A stretch of 39,451 nucleotides of DNA from Phycisphaerae bacterium (lineage in GTDB: Bacteria; Planctomycetota; Phycisphaerae; UBA1845; PWPN01): positions 1-39,451 of the forward strand of contig JAGNEZ010000057.1 of NCBI GenBank assembly GCA_018003015.1. The letters run 5' to 3'. The position numbers and the translations under genes are program-made. The notes below the pieces were generated by a model. That model saw only the letters and a program-made list of their open reading frames with translations, was not told the origin of the DNA and did not search any database. Each line of letters starts with the position of its first letter. The first letter of the stretch is position 1. Of the stretch, positions 24,321 through 34,479 are shown one piece after another.

Positions 24321-25277
24321 ATGCCCAGGGAGTCCATCGATACGTCCATCGAGTCTCAGCGGCGGCATGCTCACATCGCCTGGTGGCTCGCCCACCATGT
24401 GCTCTTGTCGCCTGGAGTCGCGGCCGGCTGTGCGGCGGCCGTGATCCTGCTCCTCGGCAGCGGCTGCGATACAACCCCCGCGGAGAAGCGGGCGATCGCG
24501 CACCGCCCCGAACCGGTTAACCCACTGGTCTGCCGCCTCGCGAGCTACGGCAGATTCCAGGACATCGCGTGGACGCACCTGCCGTCGATCGGCGTGCGGT
24601 ACGTGTTCATGAACGTCCCGCCACCGGATCAGGTCGAGGTGGTGAAGCAACGGCTCGCGAAGCACGGCCTGGCCGCGATGGTCCTTCGCGGCGAGACGGA
24701 TTTGTCCAAGCCGGACTCAATCGGCGAACTGGCCGTGCAGTTGGGGACTTGTCAGAAACTGGGTGTCAGGTACATGTTCCTCTCGCCCAAGCGACGCGGC
24801 GCGACCAAGGAGACGGTCTACCAACGCCTTCGCGAGGCAGGCGACGTTGCCCATCGGTATGGGGTCACGATCACCCTCGAGACGCATCCCGATCTGGGCA
24901 CCAACGGCGATGTCCACGTCGAAACGATGAAGCGGATCAACCATCCGAACATCCGCGTCAACTTCGATACGGGCAATATCACCTACTACAACAAGGGCGC
25001 GAACGCTGTGGTTGAACTCAGGAAGTGCATGGACTATGTCGGTACGGTCGAGTTGAAGGATCACAGCGGCGGTCTCGAGGAATGGAGTTTCCCAACCCTC
25101 GGCCAGGGTGCGGTCGATCTGGCGGGTGTCGTCCGAATGCTCAAGCAGCACGGTTACGCCGGTCCAATCACTCTGGAGATCGAGGGGGTCAAAGGTATCG
25201 ACATGACCGAGGCGGAGACGAGGAAGATGATCGAGGACTCGGTGGCGTACGTTCGCTCGCTGGGCCAGTTCCGTTGA
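24321..25277 (+). CDS. Anchored xylose-isomerase-like TIM barrel (sugar phosphate isomerase/epimerase type)
   Basis: The protein has 318 residues from the ATG at 24321, preceded by GAGGAG. Residues about 32-49 form a hydrophobic segment (GVAAGCAAAVILLLGSGC) that ends in a possible lipobox Cys49 or acts as a membrane anchor. The barrel follows: VTITLETHPDLGTNGD (Glu187), IRVNFDTGNITYYN (Asp216), VELKDHSGG (His248) and ITLEIEGVKG (Glu286), the metal-binding set of the xylose isomerase-like superfamily. Its usual relatives are cytosolic sugar isomerases or epimerases; here the barrel is probably outside. It is 21 bases before the next gene and likely in one operon with it. Confidence 0.75.
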   Translation: MPRESIDTSIESQRRHAHIAWWLAHHVLLSPGVAAGCAAAVILLLGSGCDTTPAEKRAIAHRPEPVNPLVCRLASYGRFQDIAWTHLPSIGVRYVFMNVPPPDQVEVVKQRLAKHGLAAMVLRGETDLSKPDSIGELAVQLGTCQKLGVRYMFLSPKRRGATKETVYQRLREAGDVAHRYGVTITLETHPDLGTNGDVHVETMKRINHPNIRVNFDTGNITYYNKGANAVVELRKCMDYVGTVELKDHSGGLEEWSFPTLGQGAVDLAGVVRMLKQHGYAGPITLEIEGVKGIDMTEAETRKMIEDSVAYVRSLGQFR

Positions 25278-25298
25278 TCATTTGACGAGGCGCGAGGC

Positions 25299-26705
25299 AT
25301 GAGAACAGCTACGACTTGTCGCTTGGCGTTTACGGCGGCGTTCATTCCGCTGTGCCCGTGGTGGGCACCAGGTGAGACCCGGGGGGAGGCAGCATCGCCG
25401 GCCACCCCACGCAAGCTGGTTGCCCAGACCTACAACTCCGGCTTCGAGCTGGCCCACGATACCTACAACGGAATGGGCACCGGCAGCGACGGCAGGATCT
25501 ACTACGTGCTCTGCAGCGAGTCGATCGACATCGGGGCCCAGATGTACGTGTTTGACCCGGCGACTCGCCGCATCGCGCACTGCGGCGACCTGACCGAGGC
25601 CTGCGGTGAGAAGGGCTCGAAATCGATCGTCCAGGGCAAGAGCCATGTCAATTTCGTCGAGTGCGGGGGCAAGCTCTACTTCTCCACGCACACCGGTTAC
25701 TACACCATCATCGACGACATGGAGAAGATGGGCACTCCGCCGCCGGGTTACAAGCCCTATCCTGGAGGCCATCTTCTGGCCTATGACCTGGCCTCGGCCA
25801 AGTTTGAGGACCTCGGGGTCGCGCCTCAGGGCGAGGGCGTCCTGACGATGAACATGGATACCCGGCGCGGGCGGATCTACGCCCTGACCTGGCCCACGGG
25901 CTGCTTCTTCCGCTATGACCTCGCGAAAAGAGAGATGAAGGACCTGGGTTCGTTCAACGAGAAGGGTGAGAACGGCAAGGGACCCACCTATCGCACCATC
26001 TGCCGCTCGATCGCGATCGACCCGACCGATGGATCAGCGTACTTCACTACGGGGAGCGGTGATATCCTCCGCTACCGCTTCGACCGCGATGCCGTTGAAC
26101 GGGTCGCCGGCGACAATATGAAAAAGGACTACTTCGGTCTCTATGACCCCACCTCGCCGGGCCACATGGGCTACAACTGGCGACAGACGGCCTGGCACCC
26201 GGCCGAGGAAGTCGTCTATGGCGTACACGGCAACTCGGGCTACCTGTTTCGCTTCGACCCGCGAGCGGTCCGAGTGGACGTTCTCGACCGCATCACCTCC
26301 GAGCCGTCGAAACGGAGCGGTATGTACGACCAGTTCAGCTACGGCTACCTCGGTTTCGCCCTGGGGCCGGATCAGCGAACGCTCTACTATCTGACTGGCG
26401 GTCCGGTATACGTCGACGGAAAGCGGATCGCGGGCAAGGACAGCACGGGCAAGGGCGAGTCCAAGGGGATCGAGAACCTGCACCTGATCACCTACGACGT
26501 CCCTACCGCGACATACCGCGACCACGGAGCGATCTTTTTCGCGAACGGCGACCGGCCGGCATACGTCAACTCGATCGCCCTCGGCAAGGACGGTACGGTG
26601 TATTCCCTGTCGCGAATCACCGAGAACGGCCGCACCCGGACGGATCTTTTCAGCGTGGCCCCGGTGGTGAAACCCGTCGCCGGGTCTCCACTGCAGGACC
26701 GTTAG
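25299..26705 (+). CDS. Secreted propeller protein of unknown function
   Basis: The protein has 468 residues with an N-terminal signal (LAFTAAFIPLCPWWAPG). I do not recognise a named family. Blade-like repeats run throughout: GMGTGSDGRIYYVLCSESID, MNMDTRRGRIYALTWPTGCF, IAIDPTDGSAYFTTGSGDIL, WHPAEEVVYGVHGNSGYLFR and FALGPDQRTLYYLTGGPVYV. The pattern suggests a seven- or eight-bladed propeller. It could be a lyase of the oligogalacturonide or ulvan kind or a binding protein, but no catalytic residues stand out. It follows the isomerase-like gene by 21 bases and precedes the arabinofuranosidase by about 240 bases, so a shared role in glycan use is likely. Confidence 0.65.
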   Translation: MRTATTCRLAFTAAFIPLCPWWAPGETRGEAASPATPRKLVAQTYNSGFELAHDTYNGMGTGSDGRIYYVLCSESIDIGAQMYVFDPATRRIAHCGDLTEACGEKGSKSIVQGKSHVNFVECGGKLYFSTHTGYYTIIDDMEKMGTPPPGYKPYPGGHLLAYDLASAKFEDLGVAPQGEGVLTMNMDTRRGRIYALTWPTGCFFRYDLAKREMKDLGSFNEKGENGKGPTYRTICRSIAIDPTDGSAYFTTGSGDILRYRFDRDAVERVAGDNMKKDYFGLYDPTSPGHMGYNWRQTAWHPAEEVVYGVHGNSGYLFRFDPRAVRVDVLDRITSEPSKRSGMYDQFSYGYLGFALGPDQRTLYYLTGGPVYVDGKRIAGKDSTGKGESKGIENLHLITYDVPTATYRDHGAIFFANGDRPAYVNSIALGKDGTVYSLSRITENGRTRTDLFSVAPVVKPVAGSPLQDR

Positions 26706-26946
26706 TCGGTCGCTCGGTGCGCGCCCGTGCGCCGCGGGGCCCCCTTGTTCGCCGCAGAGCGGATACCGGACTTGTGCGGTGCCTGTGCGGCAAGCAGGCG
26801 CAGGAGGAGGGGGGCATGGATACAATAGCGGAGCACCGCCCGGCGGCGTAGTCGGCGGAGTTCGCTGGCAAGTCTCGGACAGAGGGTAAGGAATGATGCG
26901 TTCCGCAAAGGGGCACAACGGTCCGTGGAGGAGGAGGGAGACCCGG

Positions 26947-28533
26947 ATGAGACTCACCGTCCGGTCCCGGTCAGGCCTGAGAGCCGTCGCTCTGACCACC
27001 GGCCTCGCGCTTTCAGGAGCTTCGGCTCTGCCGGTCTTCTCACAGGATGTGCAGTCGGCGGCCGTCGTGGTACGCGGCGACCAGCCCGGGGCCGTGATTA
27101 ACCGCAACATCTACGGCCATTTCGCCGAGCATCTCGGCCGCTGCATCTACGAGGGCATCTGGGTCGGGGAGGATTCCTCGATCCCCAACACCCGCGGCAT
27201 CCGCAACGATGTGCTGGCCGCGCTCAAGGAACTGAACGTCCCGGTGCTCCGCTGGCCCGGCGGCTGCTTCGCCGATGAGTATCACTGGAAGGACGGCATC
27301 GGCCCACGCGAAAAACGCCCCAAGATCATCAACACCCATTGGGGAGGCGTGGTCGAGAATAACCACTTCGGCACCCACGAGTTCCTCGACCTCTGCGAGC
27401 TGCTCGGTGCCGAGCCCTACATCTGCGGCAACGTCGGGAGTGGCAGCGTCCAGGAGATGATGGAGTGGGTCGAGTACATGACCTCTGATGCCGACTCTCC
27501 CCTGGCGAACCTCCGGCGACAGAACGGCCGGGAGAAGCCCTGGCGGGTGCGGTTCTTCGGTGTCGGCAACGAAAGCTGGGGCTGCGGCGGCAACATGCGG
27601 CCGGAGTACTACGCCGACCAGTTCCGCCGCTACAACACTTTCGTCAAGAACTACTCCGGCAACCGCGTCTACCGCATCGCCTGCGGCTCCAATGGCGACG
27701 ACCTGAACTGGACTGAAGTCCTGATGCGACAAGCCGGCCGCCAGATGAACGGCCTCTCGCTTCATTACTACACCCTCGCCACCGGCAAATGGGACAGGAA
27801 GGGCTCCGCCACCGACTTCGATGAGAGCCAGTGGCATTCCACCCTTCGCCACACGCTGAGAATGGACGAGCTCATCACCAAGCACGCCGAGATCATGGAT
27901 CGCCACGACCCGGGCAAACGCGTCGGCCTGGTGGTGGACGAGTGGGGCACCTGGTACGACGTGGAGCCCGGCACGAACCCCGGCTTTCTCTACCAGCAGA
28001 ACACCTTGCGCGATGCCCTCGTCGCCGCCCTGAACTTCCACATCTTCCATCGCCACGCCGACCGCGTGGTCATGGCCAACATCGCCCAGACGATCAATGT
28101 ACTCCAGGCCATGGTACTCACTGACAAGGAGAGAATGCTCTGCACGCCCACCTACCACGTTTTCGAGATGTTCAAGGTGCACCAGGGCGCTGCCTCCCTA
28201 CCCGTGGAAGTGCAGGCACCTCCCTATGCGCTCGACAGCCAGCAGATCCCCGCCGTCAGTGCATCCGCGTCCCGGCAGGCCTCCGGTGCCGTCAGCCTCT
28301 CCCTGGTCAACACCCATCCTCAGCGGGCCGCAAGGATCGCCTGCAAGCTGACCGGACTGACGCCCAAGTCGGTGAGCGGCCGCGTGCTGACCGCACCGGA
28401 AATCAACGCCCACAATACATTCGCCGCCCCCGAAAGGGTCCAGCCTCGACCGTTTGAAGGCGCTCGTCTGTCGGACGACGGCCTCCAGGCCGAGCTGCCC
28501 CCCAGGTCGGTGGTGATGCTGGAATTGGGCTGA
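26947..28533 (+). CDS. Secreted GH51 alpha-L-arabinofuranosidase
   Basis: The protein has 528 residues from the ATG at 26947, with GGAGGAGGGAG upstream; an in-frame ATG at 26893 adds 18 residues. It has a signal-like N-terminus ([20 protein letters not shown]). The catalytic barrel has [53 protein letters not shown] (Glu209, acid/base) and [12 protein letters not shown] (Glu332, nucleophile). These are the hallmark residues of family GH51. The C-terminal beta-sandwich follows ([18 protein letters not shown] and VQPRPFEG). It removes arabinose from arabinans, arabinoxylan or glycoproteins. Intracellular GH51 enzymes are more common; the exported form fits the other secreted enzymes here. Confidence 0.9.
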   Translation: MRLTVRSRSGLRAVALTTGLALSGASALPVFSQDVQSAAVVVRGDQPGAVINRNIYGHFAEHLGRCIYEGIWVGEDSSIPNTRGIRNDVLAALKELNVPVLRWPGGCFADEYHWKDGIGPREKRPKIINTHWGGVVENNHFGTHEFLDLCELLGAEPYICGNVGSGSVQEMMEWVEYMTSDADSPLANLRRQNGREKPWRVRFFGVGNESWGCGGNMRPEYYADQFRRYNTFVKNYSGNRVYRIACGSNGDDLNWTEVLMRQAGRQMNGLSLHYYTLATGKWDRKGSATDFDESQWHSTLRHTLRMDELITKHAEIMDRHDPGKRVGLVVDEWGTWYDVEPGTNPGFLYQQNTLRDALVAALNFHIFHRHADRVVMANIAQTINVLQAMVLTDKERMLCTPTYHVFEMFKVHQGAASLPVEVQAPPYALDSQQIPAVSASASRQASGAVSLSLVNTHPQRAARIACKLTGLTPKSVSGRVLTAPEINAHNTFAAPERVQPRPFEGARLSDDGLQAELPPRSVVMLELG

Positions 28534-28585
28534 CATCCGTCGGGTTTTGGGGTAAGGAGTTATCCACTGCTACCAGGGACTTGCC

Positions 28586-31018
28586 ATGGAGACTTACGAG
28601 AAACTCGGGGCTTTCTATCTCGGTCGCACGTATGACCTGCAAAAGCACAAGCCCACCGAAGAACTGGTGCTGTATGACAGTCGCGATCTGGTGACCCACG
28701 CCGTCGTGGTGGGCATGACCGGTAGCGGCAAGACCGGCCTGTGCGTGACGCTTCTGGAAGAGGCGGCCATCGACGGGATTCCCGCGATCGTCATCGACCC
28801 GAAGGGTGATCTGACCAACCTGCTGCTGACCTTCCCCGAACTGCGTCCCCAGGATTTTCGCCCCTGGGTCAACGAGGAGGACGCCCGCCGCCAGGGGCTG
28901 GATCCGGATGCCTACGCCGGCCAGCAGGCCAAACTCTGGCAACGGGGTCTGGCCGACTGGGGCCAGGACGGTACGCGCATTCAGCGCCTGCGGGATGCGG
29001 CCGAGTTCGTGGTGTACACCCCGGGCAGCGACGCGGGCTTGCCCGTGGCGATGTTGAAGTCGTTTGCCGCTCCGCCGCCACAGGTCGTGGAGGACGGCGA
29101 AGCCATGCGGGAACGCGTATCGGGGACAACCGCGGGGCTGCTCGGGCTGATGGGCATCGAGGCCGACCCCCTGCAGAGCCGCGAGCACATCCTCATCAGC
29201 ACGATCTTGAATCAGTCCTGGACCCAGGGCCGGGACCTCGATCTGCCCGCCCTGATCAGTGCCATCCAGAACCCGCCGTTCACTCGGCTGGGCGTGATGG
29301 AAGTGGAGAGCTTCTACCCGGCCGCGGATCGCTTCGCCCTGGCCGTACGCTTGAACAACCTGATCGCCTCACCGGACTTCCATCGCTGGCTGGAAGGTCA
29401 ACCGCTGGATATCGGCGCGATGCTGTACACGCCGGCCGCGAAGCCGCGGGTAGCCATCTTCTCCATTGCCCACCTGAATGACGCCGAACGGATGTTCTTC
29501 GTCTCGCTGCTGCTCAGCACGACCCTGGGCTGGGTGCGCGGCCAGTCCGGCACCACCAGCCTGCGGGCATTGCTGTACATGGACGAGATCGCCGGTTACT
29601 TCCCTCCAGTATCCAACCCCCCGTCGAAGGCGCCGCTGCTGACCCTGATGAAACAGGCCCGGGCCTTCGGTTTCGGCCTGGTGCTGGCCACTCAGAACCC
29701 GGTGGATCTGGACTACAAGGGCCTGGCGAACGCAGGGACCTGGTTCATCGGGCGGCTGCAGACCCAGCGCGACAAGGACCGGGTACTGGATGGCCTCGAA
29801 GGGGCGGCGGCCAGCGCCTCGGGGGCCTTGGATCGCGCCGCCATCGACAAGACCCTTTCCCAGCTGGACAACCGCGTATTCCTGATGAACAACGTGCACG
29901 AGGATGCGCCCGCCGTCATCCACACCCGATGGGCGATGTCCTATCTTCGTGGGCCGCTCACCCGACAGCAGATCAGAACGCTGATTGAACCCCATCGCCG
30001 GACCGGCGCGGAGGAAACCGGAGCCCAGAGACCTCAACCCGCCGGCCCATCGCCTGCCAAGGACGTTTCCGCCCCCGCCGTGGGGGCCCCGCTCGAGGGT
30101 GGCTCCAGGCCAGTGCTCCCACCCGGTGTTCGACAGGTGTTCATCCCCACGCGCTCGCTGCCGACTGGGGCCGGCGCCGTCTATCGCCCGGTGCTCTTCG
30201 CCAGCGGCACACTCCGCTACACCGATGTCAAGCTGAACGTTGATCAGGAGCAGCGAGTGGCGTACCTGGTGCCGCTTGCCATGCGGACCGGCTCCCCGGT
30301 GGACTGGGCATCCGCCCGGGCGACGGATCTCGGCGAGGGCGACTTCGACGCCGAGCCTGCGGCCGGCGCCTCGTTCGCCCCAATACCTCCAGATGCCTCT
30401 AACGACCGATCATATCAGGGCTGGAAGAGAGACTTCGGGGACATGCTCTTTCGGGAGTGTGCTCTGGAGCTTCTGCGCGCGGCAAGTCTCGGAGTCGTCA
30501 GCCGACCCGGCGAGGGCGAGCGCGAGTTTCAACTCCGGATCGCGCAAGCCACTCGCGAACGCCGCGATGCCGAGGTTAGCCGGTTAAGGGAGAAGTACGC
30601 CTCTCGACTGAACGTCCTGCAGGACCGCCTGCGCCGGGCTCGACAGGCGGTGGAGGTTCAGCAGGAACAGTCGCGGGCCTCGAAGATCTCCACCGCGGTC
30701 TCGTTCGGCGGTGCGATACTGTCGGCCCTTTTCGGCAGGAAGACGGCCAGTGTTCTGAGCGTCGGCCGCGCGGGTAGCGCCGTTCGCGGGGTGGGACGGT
30801 CCATGAAGGAAGTCGGTGATGTCCGCCGGGCGGAGGAGTCGGTCGAAGCGGTGCAGCAGGAAATCGCCGACCTCGAAGCTCAACTGCAGGCCAGCATCGA
30901 CGCCCTTGCACAGGAAAGCCGCGAGCAACTGGAGCGCATCGCGGTCCGTCCCAAGAAGTCGAACATCAGCGTCCAGTCGGTGCTGCTCGCATGGGAACCA
31001 TGCTGGGAGAACCCATGA
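28586..31018 (+). CDS. HerA/DUF87-type ATPase with C-terminal coiled coil
   Basis: The protein has 810 residues and no signal peptide. Walker A is VVGMTGSGKTGL (about 41-52), followed by AIVIDPKGDLTNLLL. Walker B is ALLYMDEIAGYFPP near residue 330, and GLVLATQNPVDLDYKGL is a sensor-like stretch. These match the FtsK-HerA ATPase family with a DUF87 core. Residues after 640 contain long charged heptad-like helices (LREKYASRLNVLQDRLRRAR; RAEESVEAVQQEIADLEAQL) with a small hydrophobic patch between them. Members move DNA or act in large ring complexes in the cytoplasm. It is out of place among secreted enzymes and overlaps the next gene in ATGA. Its role here is unknown. Confidence 0.8.
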   Translation: METYEKLGAFYLGRTYDLQKHKPTEELVLYDSRDLVTHAVVVGMTGSGKTGLCVTLLEEAAIDGIPAIVIDPKGDLTNLLLTFPELRPQDFRPWVNEEDARRQGLDPDAYAGQQAKLWQRGLADWGQDGTRIQRLRDAAEFVVYTPGSDAGLPVAMLKSFAAPPPQVVEDGEAMRERVSGTTAGLLGLMGIEADPLQSREHILISTILNQSWTQGRDLDLPALISAIQNPPFTRLGVMEVESFYPAADRFALAVRLNNLIASPDFHRWLEGQPLDIGAMLYTPAAKPRVAIFSIAHLNDAERMFFVSLLLSTTLGWVRGQSGTTSLRALLYMDEIAGYFPPVSNPPSKAPLLTLMKQARAFGFGLVLATQNPVDLDYKGLANAGTWFIGRLQTQRDKDRVLDGLEGAAASASGALDRAAIDKTLSQLDNRVFLMNNVHEDAPAVIHTRWAMSYLRGPLTRQQIRTLIEPHRRTGAEETGAQRPQPAGPSPAKDVSAPAVGAPLEGGSRPVLPPGVRQVFIPTRSLPTGAGAVYRPVLFASGTLRYTDVKLNVDQEQRVAYLVPLAMRTGSPVDWASARATDLGEGDFDAEPAAGASFAPIPPDASNDRSYQGWKRDFGDMLFRECALELLRAASLGVVSRPGEGEREFQLRIAQATRERRDAEVSRLREKYASRLNVLQDRLRRARQAVEVQQEQSRASKISTAVSFGGAILSALFGRKTASVLSVGRAGSAVRGVGRSMKEVGDVRRAEESVEAVQQEIADLEAQLQASIDALAQESREQLERIAVRPKKSNISVQSVLLAWEPCWENP

Positions 31019-32805
31019 CTCTCGCACCGAGTCGCCGCAAATCGCGCCGCGTGGTCTTCGCTCTGGTACTGGCCGCTCTGGTCGGTGCCTGCCGCACCGC
31101 GGCCGTCGCCGGGCATCGTCCGCTCAACGTGCTCCTGATCGTGACCGACGATCAGGGGATCGGCGACCTGAGCGTGACGGGCAATCCGGTGCTCAGGACA
31201 CCCAACCTGGACCGGCTGGCAGCCGGTGGCGCGAGGATGACGCGTTTCTATGTCAGCCCGGTCTGCACACCGACGCGGGCGTGCCTGATGACCGGACGCT
31301 ACAACTATCGCACCCGGGCCATCGATACCTACGTCGGCCGGGCGATGATGGAACCTGCCGAGGTCACCGTCGCGGAGGTCCTTCGCGATGCCGGGTACGC
31401 CACTGGGATCTTCGGCAAGTGGCACCTGGGGGACAATTATCCCATGCGGGCCATGGACCAGGGGTTCACGGAATCGCTGGTCATTCGCGGCGGGGGGATC
31501 GGACAACCCTCCGATCCGCCCGGCGGAGAGGGCAGGTACACCGATCCGATCCTGTTTCACAACGGGCGGCAGGTCCAGGCCAGAGGGTACTGCACGGACG
31601 TGTTCTTCGACGCGGCGGCAGAGTGGATCGAAAAGAACAGCAGGCAGGGGCGGTACTTCTTCGCGTACATCGCGACCAACGCGCCCCACGAGCCGCTCAA
31701 CGACGTGCCCAAGGAGTGGTACGAGCATTACAGGAAGATGGACTTGGGCCCCGTGCTCGCCGGGACCAAGGGCCGAGAGAGGTCCGAGCGGGAGCCGGAG
31801 AAGCTGGCCCGCATCTTCGCGATGATCGCCAATATTGACGACAACCTCGGGAAGCTGATGGGCAGGCTCGAGACCCTCGGTCTCCTCGAAAACACGATGG
31901 TGATCTTCCTCACCGACAACGGACCGGGTACCCGCCGATACGTGGGCAACCTGCGGGGGATGAAGAGCGAGGTGTACGAGGGCGGAATCCGCGCCGCGTT
32001 CCTCGTGCATGGGCCGAGAATGGTCAAGGCCGGCACGCTGTGCGACATCCCGGCTGCACATATCGACGTGATGCCGACCATCCTGGAGGCATGCGGAGTC
32101 GCAGTCCCTGCAGGCCTTAGATTCGACGGCCGGAGCATTCTGCCACTGCTCGAGGGCCGCAGCGTCAACTGGCCTGACCGCACGATCTTCATTCAGTCAC
32201 ACCGCGGCGACGTGCCGGTGCCGTACCATCACTTTGCCGCCATCGGTCCGCGCTGGAAGCTCCTTCAGGCCTCCGGCTTCGGCAAGGAGACGCCGGCTGG
32301 CCCGCCAAAGTTCGCCCTGTATGACATCGTCGCCGACCCTGCCGAGCAGCACGATGTGGCCCAGCAGCAGCCGGAGATCGCCGCTCGGCTGAAGCAGTCC
32401 TACGAAGCCTGGTTTGAGGACGTCGGCAGGACACGGCCGGACAACTACGCGCCGCCCCGCATCGAAATCGGCACAGCGTACGAGAATCCGGTTGTGCTGA
32501 CACGCCAGAACTGGCGCCGCGGACCGGGCGAGCAGCTGCACTACGGATCGAACGGCACGTGGTTGCTGCAGGTTGCCAAAGAGGGAAGCTACAGCATCCG
32601 GTTGCGCTTTCCGGCCAGCGACTCGGGCCGGACGGCAGACATCAGAATTCAGGATGTCCAGCGCACAGCATCGGTCGCTGCGGGTGCGGCCGAATCGAGC
32701 TTCCAGGGCGTCATGCTCAGGCCGGGCCCTGCGGAATTGCGGGCCACGCTCAGGTTGGGCGACCAGGTTGCCGGACCGTGGCAGGCAGACATCAGCGGGC
32801 CATGA
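31015..32805 (+). CDS. Secreted sulfatase, C-X-P-X-R type, with C-terminal accessory domain
   Basis: The protein has 596 residues from the ATG at 31015, which overlaps the preceding stop (ATGA); a longer start at 30991 lies inside the ATPase gene. A signal or lipoprotein segment (VVFALVLAALVGACRTAAVA) is followed by LNVLLIVTDDQGIGDL (Asp45, Asp46) and SPVCTPTRACLMTGRYNYR. Cys84 in CTPTR is the residue converted to formylglycine. GIFGKWHLGD and FLTDNGPGTRR supply further active-site residues. After about residue 480 a beta-rich domain follows (LHYGSNGTWLLQVAKEGSYS), probably a carbohydrate-binding accessory. It would remove sulfate esters from glycans and needs a formylglycine-generating enzyme encoded elsewhere. 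Confidence 0.85.
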   Translation: MTLAPSRRKSRRVVFALVLAALVGACRTAAVAGHRPLNVLLIVTDDQGIGDLSVTGNPVLRTPNLDRLAAGGARMTRFYVSPVCTPTRACLMTGRYNYRTRAIDTYVGRAMMEPAEVTVAEVLRDAGYATGIFGKWHLGDNYPMRAMDQGFTESLVIRGGGIGQPSDPPGGEGRYTDPILFHNGRQVQARGYCTDVFFDAAAEWIEKNSRQGRYFFAYIATNAPHEPLNDVPKEWYEHYRKMDLGPVLAGTKGRERSEREPEKLARIFAMIANIDDNLGKLMGRLETLGLLENTMVIFLTDNGPGTRRYVGNLRGMKSEVYEGGIRAAFLVHGPRMVKAGTLCDIPAAHIDVMPTILEACGVAVPAGLRFDGRSILPLLEGRSVNWPDRTIFIQSHRGDVPVPYHHFAAIGPRWKLLQASGFGKETPAGPPKFALYDIVADPAEQHDVAQQQPEIAARLKQSYEAWFEDVGRTRPDNYAPPRIEIGTAYENPVVLTRQNWRRGPGEQLHYGSNGTWLLQVAKEGSYSIRLRFPASDSGRTADIRIQDVQRTASVAAGAAESSFQGVMLRPGPAELRATLRLGDQVAGPWQADISGP

Positions 32806-32899
32806 CCGGACGAACCGGAACGACGGCCTGGCCCTGCCCGGGGGGCACGTGGCCTGCCCCGGGTGATCGGGAACCTCCACCACGGCAAGGGGTGATTCG

Positions 32900-34429
32900 A
32901 TGAAACAGGATGCGATCCGGATGATGCCATCGGTGATCTGCTCCGTCATGCTCCAGCTTCTCGTCGCCCGTGGGGCGTTCGCCGCCGGGGCCATCATCGG
33001 CGAGCGCCCGAACATTCTCGTCATCATGTCCGACGAACATAACGCGAGCGTCCTGGGCTGCTACGGCAACAGGATTGTCCGGACGCCAAACCTGGATCGC
33101 CTGGCCGCTGGCGGCGTTGTCTTCAGCGCGGCTTACACCAACTCGCCGCTGTGCGTGCCATGCCGTCTGTCGTTCACGTCAGGCAAGTACATCAGTCGCG
33201 TCGGGGCCTGGAACAACAACTGCTGGCTGCCCAGTGCCGACTACCCGTCCATCGCTCGAGTCATGAACGCCGCCGGCTACGAGTCCTTCCTCTGCGGCAA
33301 GATGCACTATGACCGCACCCGACGATACGGCTTCACCGAAATCGGCGGGAACATGAACAACACCCTCAAGACGGGCAAGGGAAACCGCCGCCGCCCGGAC
33401 GATCTGGTGTCCAAGGGGCTGAGTGGCCGGTTCCGGGATTTCCACGCCGGCGATGACTCCAACGTACTCGACCACGACCGCCGTGTGACCGCCGGGGCGG
33501 TCGAGTTCCTGACTCGCCGCCAGGCCGCCGACAAACCCTTCTTCCTGCTCGTCGGCTACCTCGCACCACACTTCCCGCTCATTGTGCCCGAGCCCTACTG
33601 GGACCGCTACAAGGGAAAGGTGCCCGCCCCTGAAATCCCAGCCGGTTTCCTGGATTCCCTGCCGCTCAACTACAGGCACCTTCGGGTCGGCTTCGATGTC
33701 CTCAACGTGCCGCCGGATACGGTCAGGAAAGGCCGCGAACTCTACTACGGACTGACCGAGTGGGTGGACAACGAGATCGGCAAGACCCTCAAGGCCCTCG
33801 CCGACAACGGCCTCGCCGACAAGACCATCGTCATCTACACCGCCGACCACGGCGAGAACATGGGCGAGCACGGCTTGTGGTGGAAGAATGCGGTATACGA
33901 TTCCGCTGCCCATGTCCCGCTGATGATCTCATGGCCCAAGAGATGGCCCGGTGGGCAACGGAGAGACAACGTCTGCTCGCTGGTTGATGTCGTCCGGACG
34001 ATTGCCGACCTCGGCTGGGCCAAGGTGCCTGTCGACTGGAACGGCTCGTCACTCTGCGGAGTCTTGGACGATCCCAAGGCTGCCTGGAAGGACCTGGCGA
34101 TCAGTGAGTACTACGCCCACCACATCGCCAGCGGATACGTCATGTGCCGCAAGGGGCCATTCAAGTACGTGTACCACACGCCGCCCGACGAGAAACACCC
34201 GGCCGCGCGAGAACTGTACGACCTGCGGAGCGATCCCGGCGAATGGCACAACCTTGCTGCGCATCCCGCCCAGCAAGACCGCCTCGTGCAAATGCACGCT
34301 GCACTGGTGAAGGAACTGGGTGAAGACCCCGACAAGACCGAGCTGCGTTGCCGGGCCGATTGTGCCAAGGGTTACGACCGGGCTGAAAGCCCCACGCCCC
34401 GCAGGCAGCGGGCCCGGGCAGCCCGGTGA
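32900..34429 (+). CDS. Secreted sulfatase, second
   Basis: The protein has 509 residues. The N-terminal signal (SVICSVMLQLLVARGAFAAG) is followed by PNILVIMSDEHNASVLGCYG (Asp45) and NSPLCVPCRLSFTSGKYISR. Cys85 in CVPCR fits the C-X-P-X-R rule for formylglycine, with Cys at the variable position. Later motifs include FLCGKMHYDRTRRYGF, TIVIYTADHGENMGEHGLWW and an AREL-YDLRSDPGEWHNLA ending. The overall shape is closer to choline-sulfatase and iduronate-sulfatase like groups than to the first sulfatase. It is 94 bases after the first sulfatase, probably in the same operon. The C-terminal tail is Arg-rich and not conserved in appearance. Confidence 0.85.
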   Translation: MKQDAIRMMPSVICSVMLQLLVARGAFAAGAIIGERPNILVIMSDEHNASVLGCYGNRIVRTPNLDRLAAGGVVFSAAYTNSPLCVPCRLSFTSGKYISRVGAWNNNCWLPSADYPSIARVMNAAGYESFLCGKMHYDRTRRYGFTEIGGNMNNTLKTGKGNRRRPDDLVSKGLSGRFRDFHAGDDSNVLDHDRRVTAGAVEFLTRRQAADKPFFLLVGYLAPHFPLIVPEPYWDRYKGKVPAPEIPAGFLDSLPLNYRHLRVGFDVLNVPPDTVRKGRELYYGLTEWVDNEIGKTLKALADNGLADKTIVIYTADHGENMGEHGLWWKNAVYDSAAHVPLMISWPKRWPGGQRRDNVCSLVDVVRTIADLGWAKVPVDWNGSSLCGVLDDPKAAWKDLAISEYYAHHIASGYVMCRKGPFKYVYHTPPDEKHPAARELYDLRSDPGEWHNLAAHPAQQDRLVQMHAALVKELGEDPDKTELRCRADCAKGYDRAESPTPRRQRARAAR

Positions 34430-34479
34430 CGATCGCGGATTACGGGCGGGACACGTAAGAAGAACCGTCGGGCACTGGG

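Noticed and set aside
27040-28182. A minus-strand open frame of about 380 codons
   Set aside because: It lies wholly antisense to the GH51 gene with intact catalytic residues.
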